NCBI GenBank assembly: GCA_035540935.1
Contig: DATLFS010000103.1
Location: forward strand, 1-32,935
Source of the DNA: DATLFS01 sp035540935
GTDB taxonomy: Bacteria > Actinomycetota > CADDZG01 > WHSQ01
DNA: 32,935 nucleotides
Direction: 5' to 3'
Shown here: one piece after another, positions 1-8,307 of the stretch
Numbering within the stretch: the first letter of the stretch is position 1
Layout of the letters: every line of letters begins with the position of its first letter
Translations under genes and position numbers: made by a program
Notes under the pieces: generated by a model
Databases searched by the model: none
The model's input: the letters and a program-made list of their open reading frames with translations, nothing else
Told to the model about the DNA's origin: nothing

Positions 1-1
1 G

Positions 2-358
2 TTCCGCCCCGTCCCCGCCGCCTACTTCGCCTTGCCGGTGGTGAGGAAGCCGTCTGCCCGGGTCGCGACGGTGCTCGGTGGCGGCTATCTCGCCTCGGGG
101 CCGGGCGATCGCAAGCGGCTGCCGACGCCGGTCCTCCCAGAGGGCCTGCGTCTCGACAAGCAGGAGGGCGCGGGCGAGGTGCAGACGCCGCTGCTGGGCG
201 AGGGCGCGGCCGATCTCAACGTCGGCGAGCGCGTCTACTTCCGCCACGCGAAAGCGGGGGAGATGTGCGAGCGCTTCGACGTGCTCCACCTCATCGAGGG
301 CGACCGGGTGGTCGAGGAGGGCCCGACCTACCGCGGCGAGGAGCGGTGCTTCCTGTAG
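2..358 (+). CDS. D-threonine aldolase / D-serine dehydratase-like protein (alanine-racemase fold), C-terminal part
   Basis: The reading frame is open from the left edge (frame starting at base 2), so only the last 118 codons are present and the true start lies outside the window. The visible part matches the C-terminal beta domain of PLP-dependent, fold-type III amino-acid aldolases and deaminases. It has a GGGY segment, then a YFRHAKAGEMCERF stretch whose His and Cys sit where related enzymes bind a metal ion, and it ends shortly after a GPTYRG motif. The PLP-lysine barrel domain is missing here. Family knowledge suggests a cytoplasmic enzyme acting on D- or beta-hydroxy amino acids; the substrate cannot be told. 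Its stop lies inside the next gene, so the two are probably co-transcribed, a pairing I associate with actinobacteria. Confidence 0.8.
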   Translation, partial: FRPVPAAYFALPVVRKPSARVATVLGGGYLASGPGDRKRLPTPVLPEGLRLDKQEGAGEVQTPLLGEGAADLNVGERVYFRHAKAGEMCERFDVLHLIEGDRVVEEGPTYRGEERCFL

Positions 359-1644
359 AGGGGTGGCGGAACTGGACCGGCGACGAGAGGTGCCGCCCGG
401 CGCGCCTAACCGAACCGGCATCGGTCGACGATGTCGTGGCGGAGGTGCGGCGGGCGCGCGGCGCGGGGCAGACCGTGCGCGTCGCCGGGTCGGGACATTC
501 TTTCAACGATGCGGTTCTGACCGACGGCGTCCTGCTGTCGCTGAAGCGGATGAACCGCGTCCTTTCGATGGACGACGACGACGTGCGGGTCGAGGCGGGC
601 ATCCCGCTCCACGTGCTGAACGCGGCGCTCGACGACGCCGGGCTCGCGCTCCCCAACCTGGGCGACATCGACCGTCAGACGATCGCCGGCGCGATCGCGA
701 CCGGCACGCACGGCACCGGCGCCCGCCTGTTCAACATCTCGGCCGCGGTGCGGGAGGTCGAGATGGTCACCGGCACAGGCGAGGTGGTGCGGGTCGACGA
801 AAGCTCGGATGCAGACGGTTGGCGCGCTGCGCGGGTGAACCTGGGCGCGCTCGGTGTCGTGACGACTGTGTCGCTTCGCTGCGTCCCGGCCTTCAATCTT
901 CACGGCGTCGACCGGTCGCTCCCATTGGACGACGTGCTCGCAGGCCTCGACGACCTGGCGGACGGCAACGACCACTTCGAGTTCTACGTCTTCCCGTACG
1001 CGCGCCTCGCCTACACGCGCACCAACAACCGCACCGACGATCCGCCGCGGCCGCGCTCGCGCCTGCGCAGCCGCGTCGACGACATCGCCGGGAATGAGCT
1101 GATGTCGATGCTGGCGCGCACGGCGCGCCGCTTCCCCGAGATCATCCCGGCGGCCAACCGGCTGGCGGCGCGTCTCTGGGGCGGGAGCAACCGCATCGAC
1201 CGCTCGCACCGCGTCTTCTGCTCGACGCGCCGGCTGCGCTTCACCGAGACGGAGTACGCGGTGCCGCGGGAGCGCGCCGCGGAGGCGGTCGAGCGCGTGC
1301 TGCAGACGATCAAGGCGCGCCGGTTCGACGTGCCGCTCCCGATCGAGGTGCGCTTCGCCGCCGGCGACGACGCCTTCCTCAGCCCCGCGCACGACCGCGC
1401 GACGTGCCACATCTCGGTGCATCAGTTCGAAGGGATGGAGTGGAGGCGGCCGTTCGCCGCGGTCGAGGAGGTGCTGTACGAGCTGGGGGGTCGGCCGCAT
1501 TGGGGGAAGCGGCACTCGCAGACGCACGACACGCTCGCGCCCCTGTACCCGGAGTGGAGCGCGTTCCAGGCGGCGCGCCGGCGCTTCGACGCCGACGGCG
1601 TCTTCGCCAACGACTACGTCCTCCGCACGCTCGGCGCGCCGTGA
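346..1644 (+). CDS. FAD-linked D-arabinono-1,4-lactone oxidase-family protein
   Basis: This 432-residue protein belongs to the family that oxidises aldonolactones such as D-arabinono- or L-gulono-1,4-lactone with FAD. The N-terminal FAD-binding domain (about residues 15-170) shows the GSGHSFND motif, whose His is the usual flavin-attachment position, and a TGTHGTG loop. The C-terminal substrate domain ends with an HWGKRH motif and the typical FDADGVFANDY tail. I chose GTG 346, which overlaps the upstream stop by 13 bases and has GAGGAG close before it. The longer frame from 265 would overlap the previous gene by 94 bases and adds a low-complexity Arg/Gly/Pro stretch. Substrate is not determinable from sequence. 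It ends only 7 bases before the stop of the convergent DUF4012 gene. Confidence 0.9.
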   Translation: MLPVEGWRNWTGDERCRPARLTEPASVDDVVAEVRRARGAGQTVRVAGSGHSFNDAVLTDGVLLSLKRMNRVLSMDDDDVRVEAGIPLHVLNAALDDAGLALPNLGDIDRQTIAGAIATGTHGTGARLFNISAAVREVEMVTGTGEVVRVDESSDADGWRAARVNLGALGVVTTVSLRCVPAFNLHGVDRSLPLDDVLAGLDDLADGNDHFEFYVFPYARLAYTRTNNRTDDPPRPRSRLRSRVDDIAGNELMSMLARTARRFPEIIPAANRLAARLWGGSNRIDRSHRVFCSTRRLRFTETEYAVPRERAAEAVERVLQTIKARRFDVPLPIEVRFAAGDDAFLSPAHDRATCHISVHQFEGMEWRRPFAAVEEVLYELGGRPHWGKRHSQTHDTLAPLYPEWSAFQAARRRFDADGVFANDYVLRTLGAP

Positions 1645-1651
1645 CGTCCGG

Positions 1652-3490
1652 CTACGGGATCGTGAAGCCGATCGTCTGCGGCCGGTCGAGAACCCCTTGC
1701 GTTTCACCCTCCACCGCGAGCGGCTCGCCCTCCGCGTTAACGACCTCGATCGAATAGGCGTCGGAGTGCGCGAGCACCTGCGGATAGAGCGTCCACTCGA
1801 CCTCCCCCTCCTGCGGCCCGACCGCGTACGTGCACACGATCCGCCGCGACGTCCGGCCGGGGATCTGGATGAGGTCCCACAGCACCGGGGACCGATCGTC
1901 CCTTCCCACGAGGAAAGGCTGCCGTGCGCCGTCGACCTCGACGCGCGCATCGGTCGCGTCCTCCGGCAAGAGGAGGAACAACGACATGGCGTTGACGGCC
2001 GGGTCGTCGCCGACCACACCCGGACCCACGAGCAAGGCGCGGTTCAGAGCGGGATCGGCACGGTTGCGCAGCGTCACCTCGAGGCGGACGCGCAGAGAGC
2101 CGTCGTCGTTCACGACGATGCGGGTTCGCTGCGTTCTCCTCAAGAAGTAGTCGACCTTGTTGGCGGTCGCGTTGTTGTGGAACACCGCTTGCGTGTTCCC
2201 CGGCGGATAGCGCCCGTCGGCGCGTAGGTCGGTTAACTCTCCTTGCTCCGGCGCGCGGGCGGAGAACACCTTCAGGTTCCCTCTTGCAGCGGACACGCCG
2301 AGGGCGTCGATGAAGCGACGGGCGTCGACGCCACTGCCGACTCGGGACCAGAACTCCTGGATGATCGCGGCGAGGTAGGCGTTCTGCGCTTCGGGACGGT
2401 TCTCGAAGTCCTCGTATATCTGGCGGAGCAGGACCCTGCGCGCGTTCTGGGGACCGATCGGAGGTCCGAGTCCGACGTCTAGCGTCCCCGTAGCGCGCGT
2501 GAACTCTCCGAGGGCGATGGGGTCCATCGCGATCACACCGTCGAGGCGCTCGCCGGTCGAGCGCTCGTACATCTGGAGAACGACCCGTGCGACCTGCGGG
2601 AAGTTGATGGAGGTGTTGACCTGACGCCATTCTCGCAACGCGCCCACCGGTCCGTAGAGGTCGCGGTACCAATCGGGGGCTTCGAGCCGACCGAAAGGAC
2701 GTCTCGTCGACAGCTCGTGGATCGGGCCGAGGCGGCCGAGATCCAGACGGCCCTCGTCGGCGGCGAGGATGCCGTAGAAGCCCAGCAGACCTCCCGTCGC
2801 GCGCGCCTCGCTCGGAGCCTGGAACATCAGGAAGTAACGCCGCTGGTCGGAACCGCCGGCCATGCCCGGAAGGAGGTCGAACGCCGACTCTGCCCGCGAG
2901 GCGGTGCTCTCGGCGGCGCGCAGCAGGCGGAGCGCCTCTTCCCGAGCCGCCCGCAGGGGTGGGAGGAACGGAACCCTAGAGTCGTCTGCCGCCGCGACGG
3001 CTTCACGCAGGAGGCTTGCCGCCTGCGTTATCGACGGCGCCGCGCTTTCGAGCGCCTGTAGGCGGACGCGACCACGCCGGTAGACGGCATTCGCCAGGCC
3101 TCGCTCGTCCGCGCCGAGGCGATCGGCCGCGTCGACCACCTCGATGCCCGCGGAGGAAGCCGAGTGGGCGGCGCGCGCGAGATCGCGCAAGACGGCGATG
3201 TCTCCGCCGACCTTCGGCACGAGACGCGCGACCACAGCCGCGGGATGCTGCAACAGGCTCTCGGTTCGCGCCGCGGCCTCGGCGGCGGCGCGGAAGTCGG
3301 CCCCCGCGCGGCTCAACTCGATGTCCTCTAGGCGGTCGCGGCCCGAGCGCATGTTGGTCACAGTGGCGCGCGCGGAGGTGGGTAGCTCGCGTATCAGGTA
3401 CACGGCGTCGACGACGAGCGCGACGAGGGCGACGGCGATCGTCGCCAGGATGATGCGGCGCGCCGTGCGCTTCCTGCGCGGAGACGTCAC
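1652..3490 (-). CDS. DUF4012 domain-containing membrane-anchored protein
   Basis: The 612-residue protein has a basic N-terminus, one membrane helix at about residues 13-34, and then a long presumably extracytoplasmic region. Residues 40-200 are Ala/Arg-rich and helical. The middle and C-terminal parts match DUF4012: an RRYFLMFQ segment followed by SEARATGGLLGFYG near residues 215-245, and a later LYPQVLAHSDAY segment. DUF4012 proteins are often found in actinobacterial exopolysaccharide loci, but their biochemical role is not established. Start is GTG 3490 with AGGA five bases upstream. It follows the small secreted-protein gene on the same strand after 99 bases and faces away from the priming transferase, so it probably marks the left part of the polysaccharide locus. 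Confidence 0.85.
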   Translation of the reverse strand: MTSPRRKRTARRIILATIAVALVALVVDAVYLIRELPTSARATVTNMRSGRDRLEDIELSRAGADFRAAAEAAARTESLLQHPAAVVARLVPKVGGDIAVLRDLARAAHSASSAGIEVVDAADRLGADERGLANAVYRRGRVRLQALESAAPSITQAASLLREAVAAADDSRVPFLPPLRAAREEALRLLRAAESTASRAESAFDLLPGMAGGSDQRRYFLMFQAPSEARATGGLLGFYGILAADEGRLDLGRLGPIHELSTRRPFGRLEAPDWYRDLYGPVGALREWRQVNTSINFPQVARVVLQMYERSTGERLDGVIAMDPIALGEFTRATGTLDVGLGPPIGPQNARRVLLRQIYEDFENRPEAQNAYLAAIIQEFWSRVGSGVDARRFIDALGVSAARGNLKVFSARAPEQGELTDLRADGRYPPGNTQAVFHNNATANKVDYFLRRTQRTRIVVNDDGSLRVRLEVTLRNRADPALNRALLVGPGVVGDDPAVNAMSLFLLLPEDATDARVEVDGARQPFLVGRDDRSPVLWDLIQIPGRTSRRIVCTYAVGPQEGEVEWTLYPQVLAHSDAYSIEVVNAEGEPLAVEGETQGVLDRPQTIGFTIP

Positions 3491-3589
3491 GCGGTCCTGA
3501 GCCGCTTCACTCTCGTTCGGCGCGATTCAAACGAGCCTCGGGGCGCGAACCGGTCGAAAGTGGTTAGACCTTGCGGGAGCTTGTCTGCC

Positions 3590-3970
3590 TCACCTGACGC
3601 GGATCGTGGAGGATGCGGTGGCGCGACAATCATGGCGGTGGCCGTAAGGCGTACTGACGCGCCGCGCGATCCGTACGTAGTACCGGCCCCTCGGCTTGGC
3701 CTTACCGATCGACCACGTGCCGTTGGAGCCCGTCGTTGTCCGGCCCGCGACGCGATCGCCCCTGTTCCTTCGCGCTTTGACGAGCACGACGCTGCGCCCG
3801 CCGCGGCAAGCGGCTCGGGCGGAGTTGACGGCGCCGGAGAACGCGCCGCCGGAGTAAGAGATCGAGCTGGAGCTCCAGGCCGTGTATTCGTGCGCGGACG
3901 AGCTCGAGAAAGGAATGACTCCGCCGGCTATCGCCGCTCCAAGAGCCAAGATGAAGAGTCGTCGCCGCAC
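3590..3970 (-). CDS. Small secreted protein, unknown function
   Basis: A 126-residue protein with a clear signal peptide (MRRR, a hydrophobic stretch to about residue 19, then small residues and Ser) and a mature part of about 100 residues. The mature part starts with a Ser/Tyr-rich segment and continues with a strand-rich region (RSVVLVKARRN, then TTTGSNGTWSIG, then GRYYVRIARR). That pattern resembles small Ig-like or carboxypeptidase-regulatory-like beta folds; this is a shape resemblance, not a family call. Two mature Cys (near residues 55 and 114) could form a disulphide. Start GTG 3970 has a strong GGAGG five bases upstream. It is divergent from the priming sugar transferase and lies upstream of the DUF4012 gene, suggesting a cell-surface role linked to the polysaccharide locus. 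Confidence 0.7.
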   Translation of the reverse strand: MRRRLFILALGAAIAGGVIPFSSSSAHEYTAWSSSSISYSGGAFSGAVNSARAACRGGRSVVLVKARRNRGDRVAGRTTTGSNGTWSIGKAKPRGRYYVRIARRVSTPYGHRHDCRATASSTIRVR

Positions 3971-4088
3971 GTTGTCCTCCGAATTTAGGGCTTTGCGACC
4001 TTATATCAGACATCTTTCGCGAATCCTAGGGGGATGCCAAAGAGTGCAGTAACCCCTGTTATCGGGACATCACGCCCAAAAAGATCAA

Positions 4089-4102
4089 CCGAAATCTTTC
4101 GG
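4089..4102. promoter_or_regulatory. Palindrome in the divergent region before the priming transferase
   Basis: CCGAAA-TC-TTTCGG is a perfect 6-base inverted repeat with a 2-base centre, inside the AT-richer 163-base divergent spacer 3971-4133. A direct repeat ACTAGTC occurs at 4137-4143 and 4151-4157. The spacing suits an operator, but no regulator is identified. No convincing -35/-10 pair was found on either strand. Confidence 0.35.
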
Positions 4103-4133
4103 AACCCCCTCGACGCGCCAATCGCTAAAGCTT

Positions 4134-5687
4134 TTGACTAGTCCGACCGAACTAGTCGCTACACCCAAAAGAAGTCACGAAGCGGAGTTCAGGTTGGCGC
4201 CCGAAGCATCCTCTGCAGCGACGATAGATCCGCCCCGCAGCCTCGCCGATGTCCTCGGCGGGGCCGAACTGCTGTCGGGCCACATGCGGGCAGAGCCGGC
4301 GGAACGTTCGCGCCGCTCCGCCAGGGGCGTTCAGGGATGGGTCACCGGAGGGCTGGCGGTGACCGACGTGCTGTGTCTCGGGCTCTCGCTCTTCATCGCT
4401 TCTCGCTTCATAGGCGATGCCGCATCTCTCGCGTTCGGGAGCTGGTGGGCGGTCCTCTCAGCGCCTCTCATCTGGCTGGCCGTCTTCCGGGGGCTGCGCC
4501 TGTACGAGACGGAGCATCTCTCCAGCTGGGATGAGCTTCGCCGTACGATCAGCGCTACCACCTTCGGCGCCTTCGGGATCGTCATGTTGAGCCTGTGGTC
4601 GACCTCCACGTTCTCCAGGACCTGGTTCGGGTTGACGTGGGGCCTGGCGCTTCTGCTCGAGCTGCTGACCAGGCGAAGCTGGAGGCGGCTGGTCTCCCGT
4701 CTGCGCGTGAGTGGCGTCGCCTCTCTGCGCACGCTGATCGTCGGAGCGAACGGCGAGGCGGAGGACATCGGCGCGCAGCTGGAGCCTCCCCACCTGGGTT
4801 TCAAGCCGCTCGGGTACATGGCGGTGGATAGCACCCCGGTCACCGCCAACCACATCCCCGTCCTGGGCCGCCTCGAGGACGTTCGAAGCGTGATCCGTCA
4901 ACACGAGGTCGACTGTCTCTTCGTGGCGTCGACCGCGGTCAATGCGACGGAGATGCTGAAGGTCGCCGAAGCGGCGCGCCGTGAGGGTGTGATGGTCAAG
5001 GTCTCGGCGAACGTCCCGGAGATGCTCACGTCTAGGTTGACCGTCCAGCCGATCGGCAACGTGATGGGACTTTCGCTCCGCCCGGTATCGCTGACGAAGT
5101 CGCAGATGATCCTCAAGAGGATGTTCGACGTGACGCTGGCGACCATCGGTCTTGTGCTGACGCTGCCGGTGACGCTCGTGACCGCACTGCTGATCAAGCT
5201 GACGTCGAAGGGCCCCGTGTTGTTCAGGCAGACGCGTGTGGCCAAGGACGGGCATTTCTTCTCGATCCTCAAGTTCCGGACGATGGTCCAGGGCGGCGAT
5301 CACCTGGTCGATGGTCTGGACTTGTCCTCACCCTTCTTCAAGCTGGAGGACGACCCGCGTGTAACGAGGGTCGGCAGAGTCATCCGGAAGCTGAGCATCG
5401 ACGAGCTACCTCAGCTGTTCAACGTCGTCAAGGGCGAGATGAGCCTCGTGGGCCCGCGGCCGCTCCCGACCGATCAAGTCGTCGCCAACATCGACACGCT
5501 CGCGCCTCGTCTGGAAGTACCGGCGGGAGTGACGGGGTGGTGGCAGATCCAGGGCCGTAGCAACCTCGGAGCCTCCGACGCGCTGCGGATGGACCTCTTC
5601 TACATCGAGAACTGGTCTCTTGCGCTCGATCTCTACATCGTCATCAAGACGATCGGCGCGCTCGTAGCGCGCCGCGGCGCGCACTAA
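4134..5687 (+). CDS. Polyprenyl-phosphate sugar-phosphate transferase (priming transferase, WbaP type)
   Basis: This 517-residue integral membrane enzyme would start glycan assembly by moving a sugar-1-phosphate from a nucleotide sugar to undecaprenyl phosphate. It shows a polar N-terminal tail, four membrane helices (about residues 68-180), a Rossmann-like CoA-binding-type domain beginning LIVGANGEAEDIG near 201, and a fifth hydrophobic segment near 332-354. The C-terminal bacterial sugar-transferase domain has KFRTM (380), DELPQL (423) and GPRPL (440) motifs and a WWQIQGRS segment near 469. All catalytic-domain motifs look intact. The donor sugar cannot be predicted. Start is uncertain: TTG 4134 has no clear ribosome site, while in-frame TTG 4194 has GGAG six bases upstream and would lose only the variable tail. 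It ends 16 bases before the convergent esterase stop. Confidence 0.93.
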   Translation: MTSPTELVATPKRSHEAEFRLAPEASSAATIDPPRSLADVLGGAELLSGHMRAEPAERSRRSARGVQGWVTGGLAVTDVLCLGLSLFIASRFIGDAASLAFGSWWAVLSAPLIWLAVFRGLRLYETEHLSSWDELRRTISATTFGAFGIVMLSLWSTSTFSRTWFGLTWGLALLLELLTRRSWRRLVSRLRVSGVASLRTLIVGANGEAEDIGAQLEPPHLGFKPLGYMAVDSTPVTANHIPVLGRLEDVRSVIRQHEVDCLFVASTAVNATEMLKVAEAARREGVMVKVSANVPEMLTSRLTVQPIGNVMGLSLRPVSLTKSQMILKRMFDVTLATIGLVLTLPVTLVTALLIKLTSKGPVLFRQTRVAKDGHFFSILKFRTMVQGGDHLVDGLDLSSPFFKLEDDPRVTRVGRVIRKLSIDELPQLFNVVKGEMSLVGPRPLPTDQVVANIDTLAPRLEVPAGVTGWWQIQGRSNLGASDALRMDLFYIENWSLALDLYIVIKTIGALVARRGAH

Positions 5688-5703
5688 AGAAGCCGCAGCC
5701 GCC

Positions 5704-6915
5704 TCAGCCCTCGCATTGCGTCCTGTGGTCGCGGCCGCGGCCTGCCCGGCACGAATCGCCCCCCGGGCCGCCGCGCAGCAGGTCGTTACCGCCACGACCG
5801 ATCAACGCGTCGTTCCCCGTGCCGCCGCGGAGCACGTCGTCCCCCTCACCGCCGTCGAGCGTGTCGGCCCCGGGACCGCCGCGGATGACGTCGCCACCGT
5901 CGCTCGCCCAGATCGTGTCGTCTCCCCCGCCGCTGCAGATGAAGTCGAAGCCGCGCGTGCCGATGACCCAGTCCGCTCCGGCGCTACCGGTGATCGTGCA
6001 CGTGGACGCGAACGGTCTCGGCTCGTGCGGTCCCCCCGGTGGAGGCGGCGGGGTGGGCTCGTATGGAGGCGTCGTGCCGAGATGACGCGCCAGGAAGTTG
6101 ATCGAGGATTCCCACACCTGTTCTTCGAACTCGATGGCGTGAAGCGCGCCACCGACGATTACGAGCTGCCGTTCGACGCCGGCGCCTTCCAGGCGATCTG
6201 CCACGTCTCGTGCTTGATCGAGCGGGATGAACTCTTCGGCTCCGTGGGCGATGTAGGTGGGCGGCGATCCTCGCCCGACGCGATACAGGGGCGAGGCGTC
6301 CTCGTGCGCCGACGGGCACTCCTCATAGGAGCAGCCCACGTAGTTCGCGACGTACGGCTCCATCAGACCTTCGTTCAGACGATCGAGTGCCGTGGGAGGA
6401 GACCATGCGGCGACCGCATCGACCCTTCCGACGCCGGCCGCAGCGCCGAGCATCAACCCGATGTGACCACCGGCGCTCGCGCCGAGAACTCCGACGCGGG
6501 ACGTGTCGGCCCCGAACAGCCGGCCATTCTGTTCGAGCCATTGGAGCGCCGTCAGTGAGTCGTCGACCGGGGCCGGCGCGTGCCATCTACCGCCCGGCGG
6601 CGAGAGGCGGTAGTTGATCGCGAAGACGACGAATCCAAGCTCGGCCAAGCGCGGCGCTTCGCCCCCCCATTGGAGCTTGTTGCCACCGCTCCACCCGCCG
6701 CCGTGGATCAGGAGAAGCGCCGGGAACGAGCCCGCTTCGGATGGGCTGTAGACGTCGAGCTTCAGCATCTCGCCGTCGGCCTGGCCGTAGACGACGTCGC
6801 GGAACTCGAGCCAGGACCGAGGACGTGCGGCGGTGGAAGGAGCCGATGCGCTGGCAAGACATAGCAGCAACAGGATCCCTGCGGTGCGCCTGAAGCGGCG
6901 GCGCGTTCCCCCCAA
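5704..6915 (-). CDS. Secreted alpha/beta-hydrolase (esterase) with C-terminal calcium-binding-type repeats
   Basis: A 403-residue exported protein with three parts. A signal peptide (Arg-rich, then ILLLLCLASASA) precedes an esterase domain of the carboxylesterase/BD-FAE type. That domain has the HGGGW oxyanion motif (about residue 71), nucleophile Ser147 in GASAGG, and His259 in a GGALHAIEF context. The usual acidic residue after the HG motif appears to be Glu228 rather than Asp. A Pro-rich linker (about 282-303) leads to roughly seven degenerate GGxGxD repeats of RTX/haemolysin type with several Cys. I chose TTG 6915 because GGAGG lies eight bases upstream and the signal peptide then starts normally; GTG 6951 is the alternative. 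Its position inside a glycan locus makes a surface-polysaccharide deacylase plausible, but that is inference. Confidence 0.85.
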   Translation of the reverse strand: MGGTRRRFRRTAGILLLLCLASASAPSTAARPRSWLEFRDVVYGQADGEMLKLDVYSPSEAGSFPALLLIHGGGWSGGNKLQWGGEAPRLAELGFVVFAINYRLSPPGGRWHAPAPVDDSLTALQWLEQNGRLFGADTSRVGVLGASAGGHIGLMLGAAAGVGRVDAVAAWSPPTALDRLNEGLMEPYVANYVGCSYEECPSAHEDASPLYRVGRGSPPTYIAHGAEEFIPLDQARDVADRLEGAGVERQLVIVGGALHAIEFEEQVWESSINFLARHLGTTPPYEPTPPPPPGGPHEPRPFASTCTITGSAGADWVIGTRGFDFICSGGGDDTIWASDGGDVIRGGPGADTLDGGEGDDVLRGGTGNDALIGRGGNDLLRGGPGGDSCRAGRGRDHRTQCEG

Positions 6916-6948
6916 CGTCCTCGCCTCCGATCGAGCGGGATGCCCCCG

Positions 6949-7015
6949 CACCCCTCAGCAGATCCCGGCAAGAGTAGCCGAAGCACGTCTCGCTGAGGGG
7001 GAGCGCCGAGGGGTG
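6949..7015. other. Intergenic inverted repeats with two alternative pairings
   Basis: The strand at 6949-6959 (CACCCCTCAGC) can pair either with GCTGAGGGG at 6992-7000 (9 perfect pairs) or with GAGGGGTG at 7008-7015 (8 perfect pairs). The repeats lie in the 162-base divergent spacer between the esterase and the first GT4 gene. They could form an RNA switch-like fold or be protein-binding sites; neither is shown. Confidence 0.3.
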
Positions 7016-7050
7016 TGGCAGGGATATAACCGGTTCCGCAGCATGCTACC

Positions 7051-7056
7051 TATCTT
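7051..7056 (+). promoter_or_regulatory. Possible -10 box of the plus-strand glycosyltransferase operon
   Basis: TATCTT fits the actinobacterial TAnnnT pattern and lies 21 bases before ATG 7078, leaving room for a short leader with its GGAG ribosome site. No matching -35 box is visible, so support is weak. Confidence 0.25.
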
Positions 7057-7077
7057 TCCTGCGCGCGGAGCTGGTTG

Positions 7078-8307
7078 ATGGCAGAGAGCGATAACGACAA
7101 GAGGATCCTCGTATTCGCGTACGCGTGCGAACCTGGACGCGGGTCGGAACCCGGGGCAGGGTGGATGCTGTCTCGACTCATCGCCAACCTCGGTGAAGCC
7201 TGCATCATCACGCGCGAGGGATACCGCAGCGCGATCGAGAGCGCGCTTCCGGAGACGCCGGAGCGACAGAGACTGCACTTCGAATTCGTACAACTCCCGC
7301 GCTGGATGAGCTTTTGGAAGAAAGGCCAGCGGGGGATTCGGTTGCACTATCTTCTGTGGCAGATCGCGGCATTGAGGAGGGCTCGTTCCCTTAACCGGTC
7401 CCGCCCATTCGACTATGTCTGGCACGTGACCCTTGCGAACGCGTGGCTAGGTTCGACCGCAGGATTCGTCGGCCCACCGTTCATCTACGGTCCCATCGGG
7501 GGTGGGGTGAGTCCTCCATGGCGGCTCGTGCCCAGCTTCGGCGCGCGGGGCGCGGCGTACGAGGTCGTCCGAGCGCTCATCAGACTTGCTTATCGCTGGC
7601 TCAATCCGCTCACCCGCCCTGCATGGGCGCGTGCGCAGATCATCCTCGTTCAGAACGATGAGACTCGACGCTGGCTGCCGCGTCGACACTGTGACAAAGC
7701 GGTCGTGTTCCACAACGCGATCGTCGACGACCTCCCGGCGATCGCTGCATCGGCGCGCTCTCGTTCGAAGAACGCGTGCTACGCCGGGCGTCTGCTCGCG
7801 TGGAAGGGAATGTCCCTGGCGCTCGAAGCATTGGCGCGCACCGAGGGGTGGCGCTTGGCGGTCTTCGGCGACGGTACGGAGCGGCCGCGGCTGGAGCGCC
7901 TCGCGCACGAGCTCGGCATCGCGGATCGGGTCGACTTCCGCGGCGAGCGGCCGCGGGGCGAAGTCCTCGACTACCTCCGGCAGGAGGCGGACGTTCTCCT
8001 GTTCCCGAGCCTTCACGATGATGCCGGTCTGATCGTTGCGGAAGCGGTGACCTGCGGCGTCCGCGTCATCTGCCTCGATCGGGGAGGCCCACCAACGCTG
8101 GCACCCTCTTCCGCGGTCATCGTGTCGCCTCGCGGCGCGCGCAAGACGGTCGTGCTCCGGCTGGCACGGGCACTGGACGCATCGGAAGCATGGGGACGTC
8201 CGGGGGAGGAGAGGGAGGACTTCTCCCTCGACGCGAGACTCGGAGCTTTGAGGGAAGTTCTGGATCAGCACGCGAGATCGCGTCCGACCTCGGCGCTGCT
8301 GCGGTGA
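7078..8307 (+). CDS. GT4-family glycosyltransferase
   Basis: A 409-residue GT-B enzyme that would add a sugar from a nucleotide donor to the lipid-linked glycan on the cytoplasmic side. The N-terminal acceptor domain begins with VFAYACEPGRGSEPGAGW, a signature of one GT4 subgroup. The C-terminal donor domain shows CYAGRLLAWKGM and then LLFPSLHDDAGLIVAEA, where the classical E-x7-E pair reads D-x7-E. Start ATG 7078 has GGAG seven bases upstream; TTG 7075 just before it is less likely. It is the first gene of a run of five plus-strand genes joined by short overlaps, and its stop shares four bases with the next start. Donor and linkage are not predictable. Confidence 0.9.
   Translation: MAESDNDKRILVFAYACEPGRGSEPGAGWMLSRLIANLGEACIITREGYRSAIESALPETPERQRLHFEFVQLPRWMSFWKKGQRGIRLHYLLWQIAALRRARSLNRSRPFDYVWHVTLANAWLGSTAGFVGPPFIYGPIGGGVSPPWRLVPSFGARGAAYEVVRALIRLAYRWLNPLTRPAWARAQIILVQNDETRRWLPRRHCDKAVVFHNAIVDDLPAIAASARSRSKNACYAGRLLAWKGMSLALEALARTEGWRLAVFGDGTERPRLERLAHELGIADRVDFRGERPRGEVLDYLRQEADVLLFPSLHDDAGLIVAEAVTCGVRVICLDRGGPPTLAPSSAVIVSPRGARKTVVLRLARALDASEAWGRPGEEREDFSLDARLGALREVLDQHARSRPTSALLR

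Noticed and set aside
406..2019. A 537-codon open frame on the minus strand across the lactone oxidase gene
   Set aside because: It is antisense to a clear FAD oxidase and the DUF4012 gene end, is Arg-rich with no family motif, and is explained by GC-rich codon bias.
3971..4020. GGTCGCAAAGCC string on the minus strand, resembling part of a cyclic-di-GMP riboswitch
   Set aside because: The other conserved segments of the GEMM-I motif and its second helix are missing.
5710..6000. Short repeated GC-rich DNA in the esterase C-terminus
   Set aside because: These are codons of the GGxGxD protein repeats, not a separate tandem-repeat element or CRISPR array.
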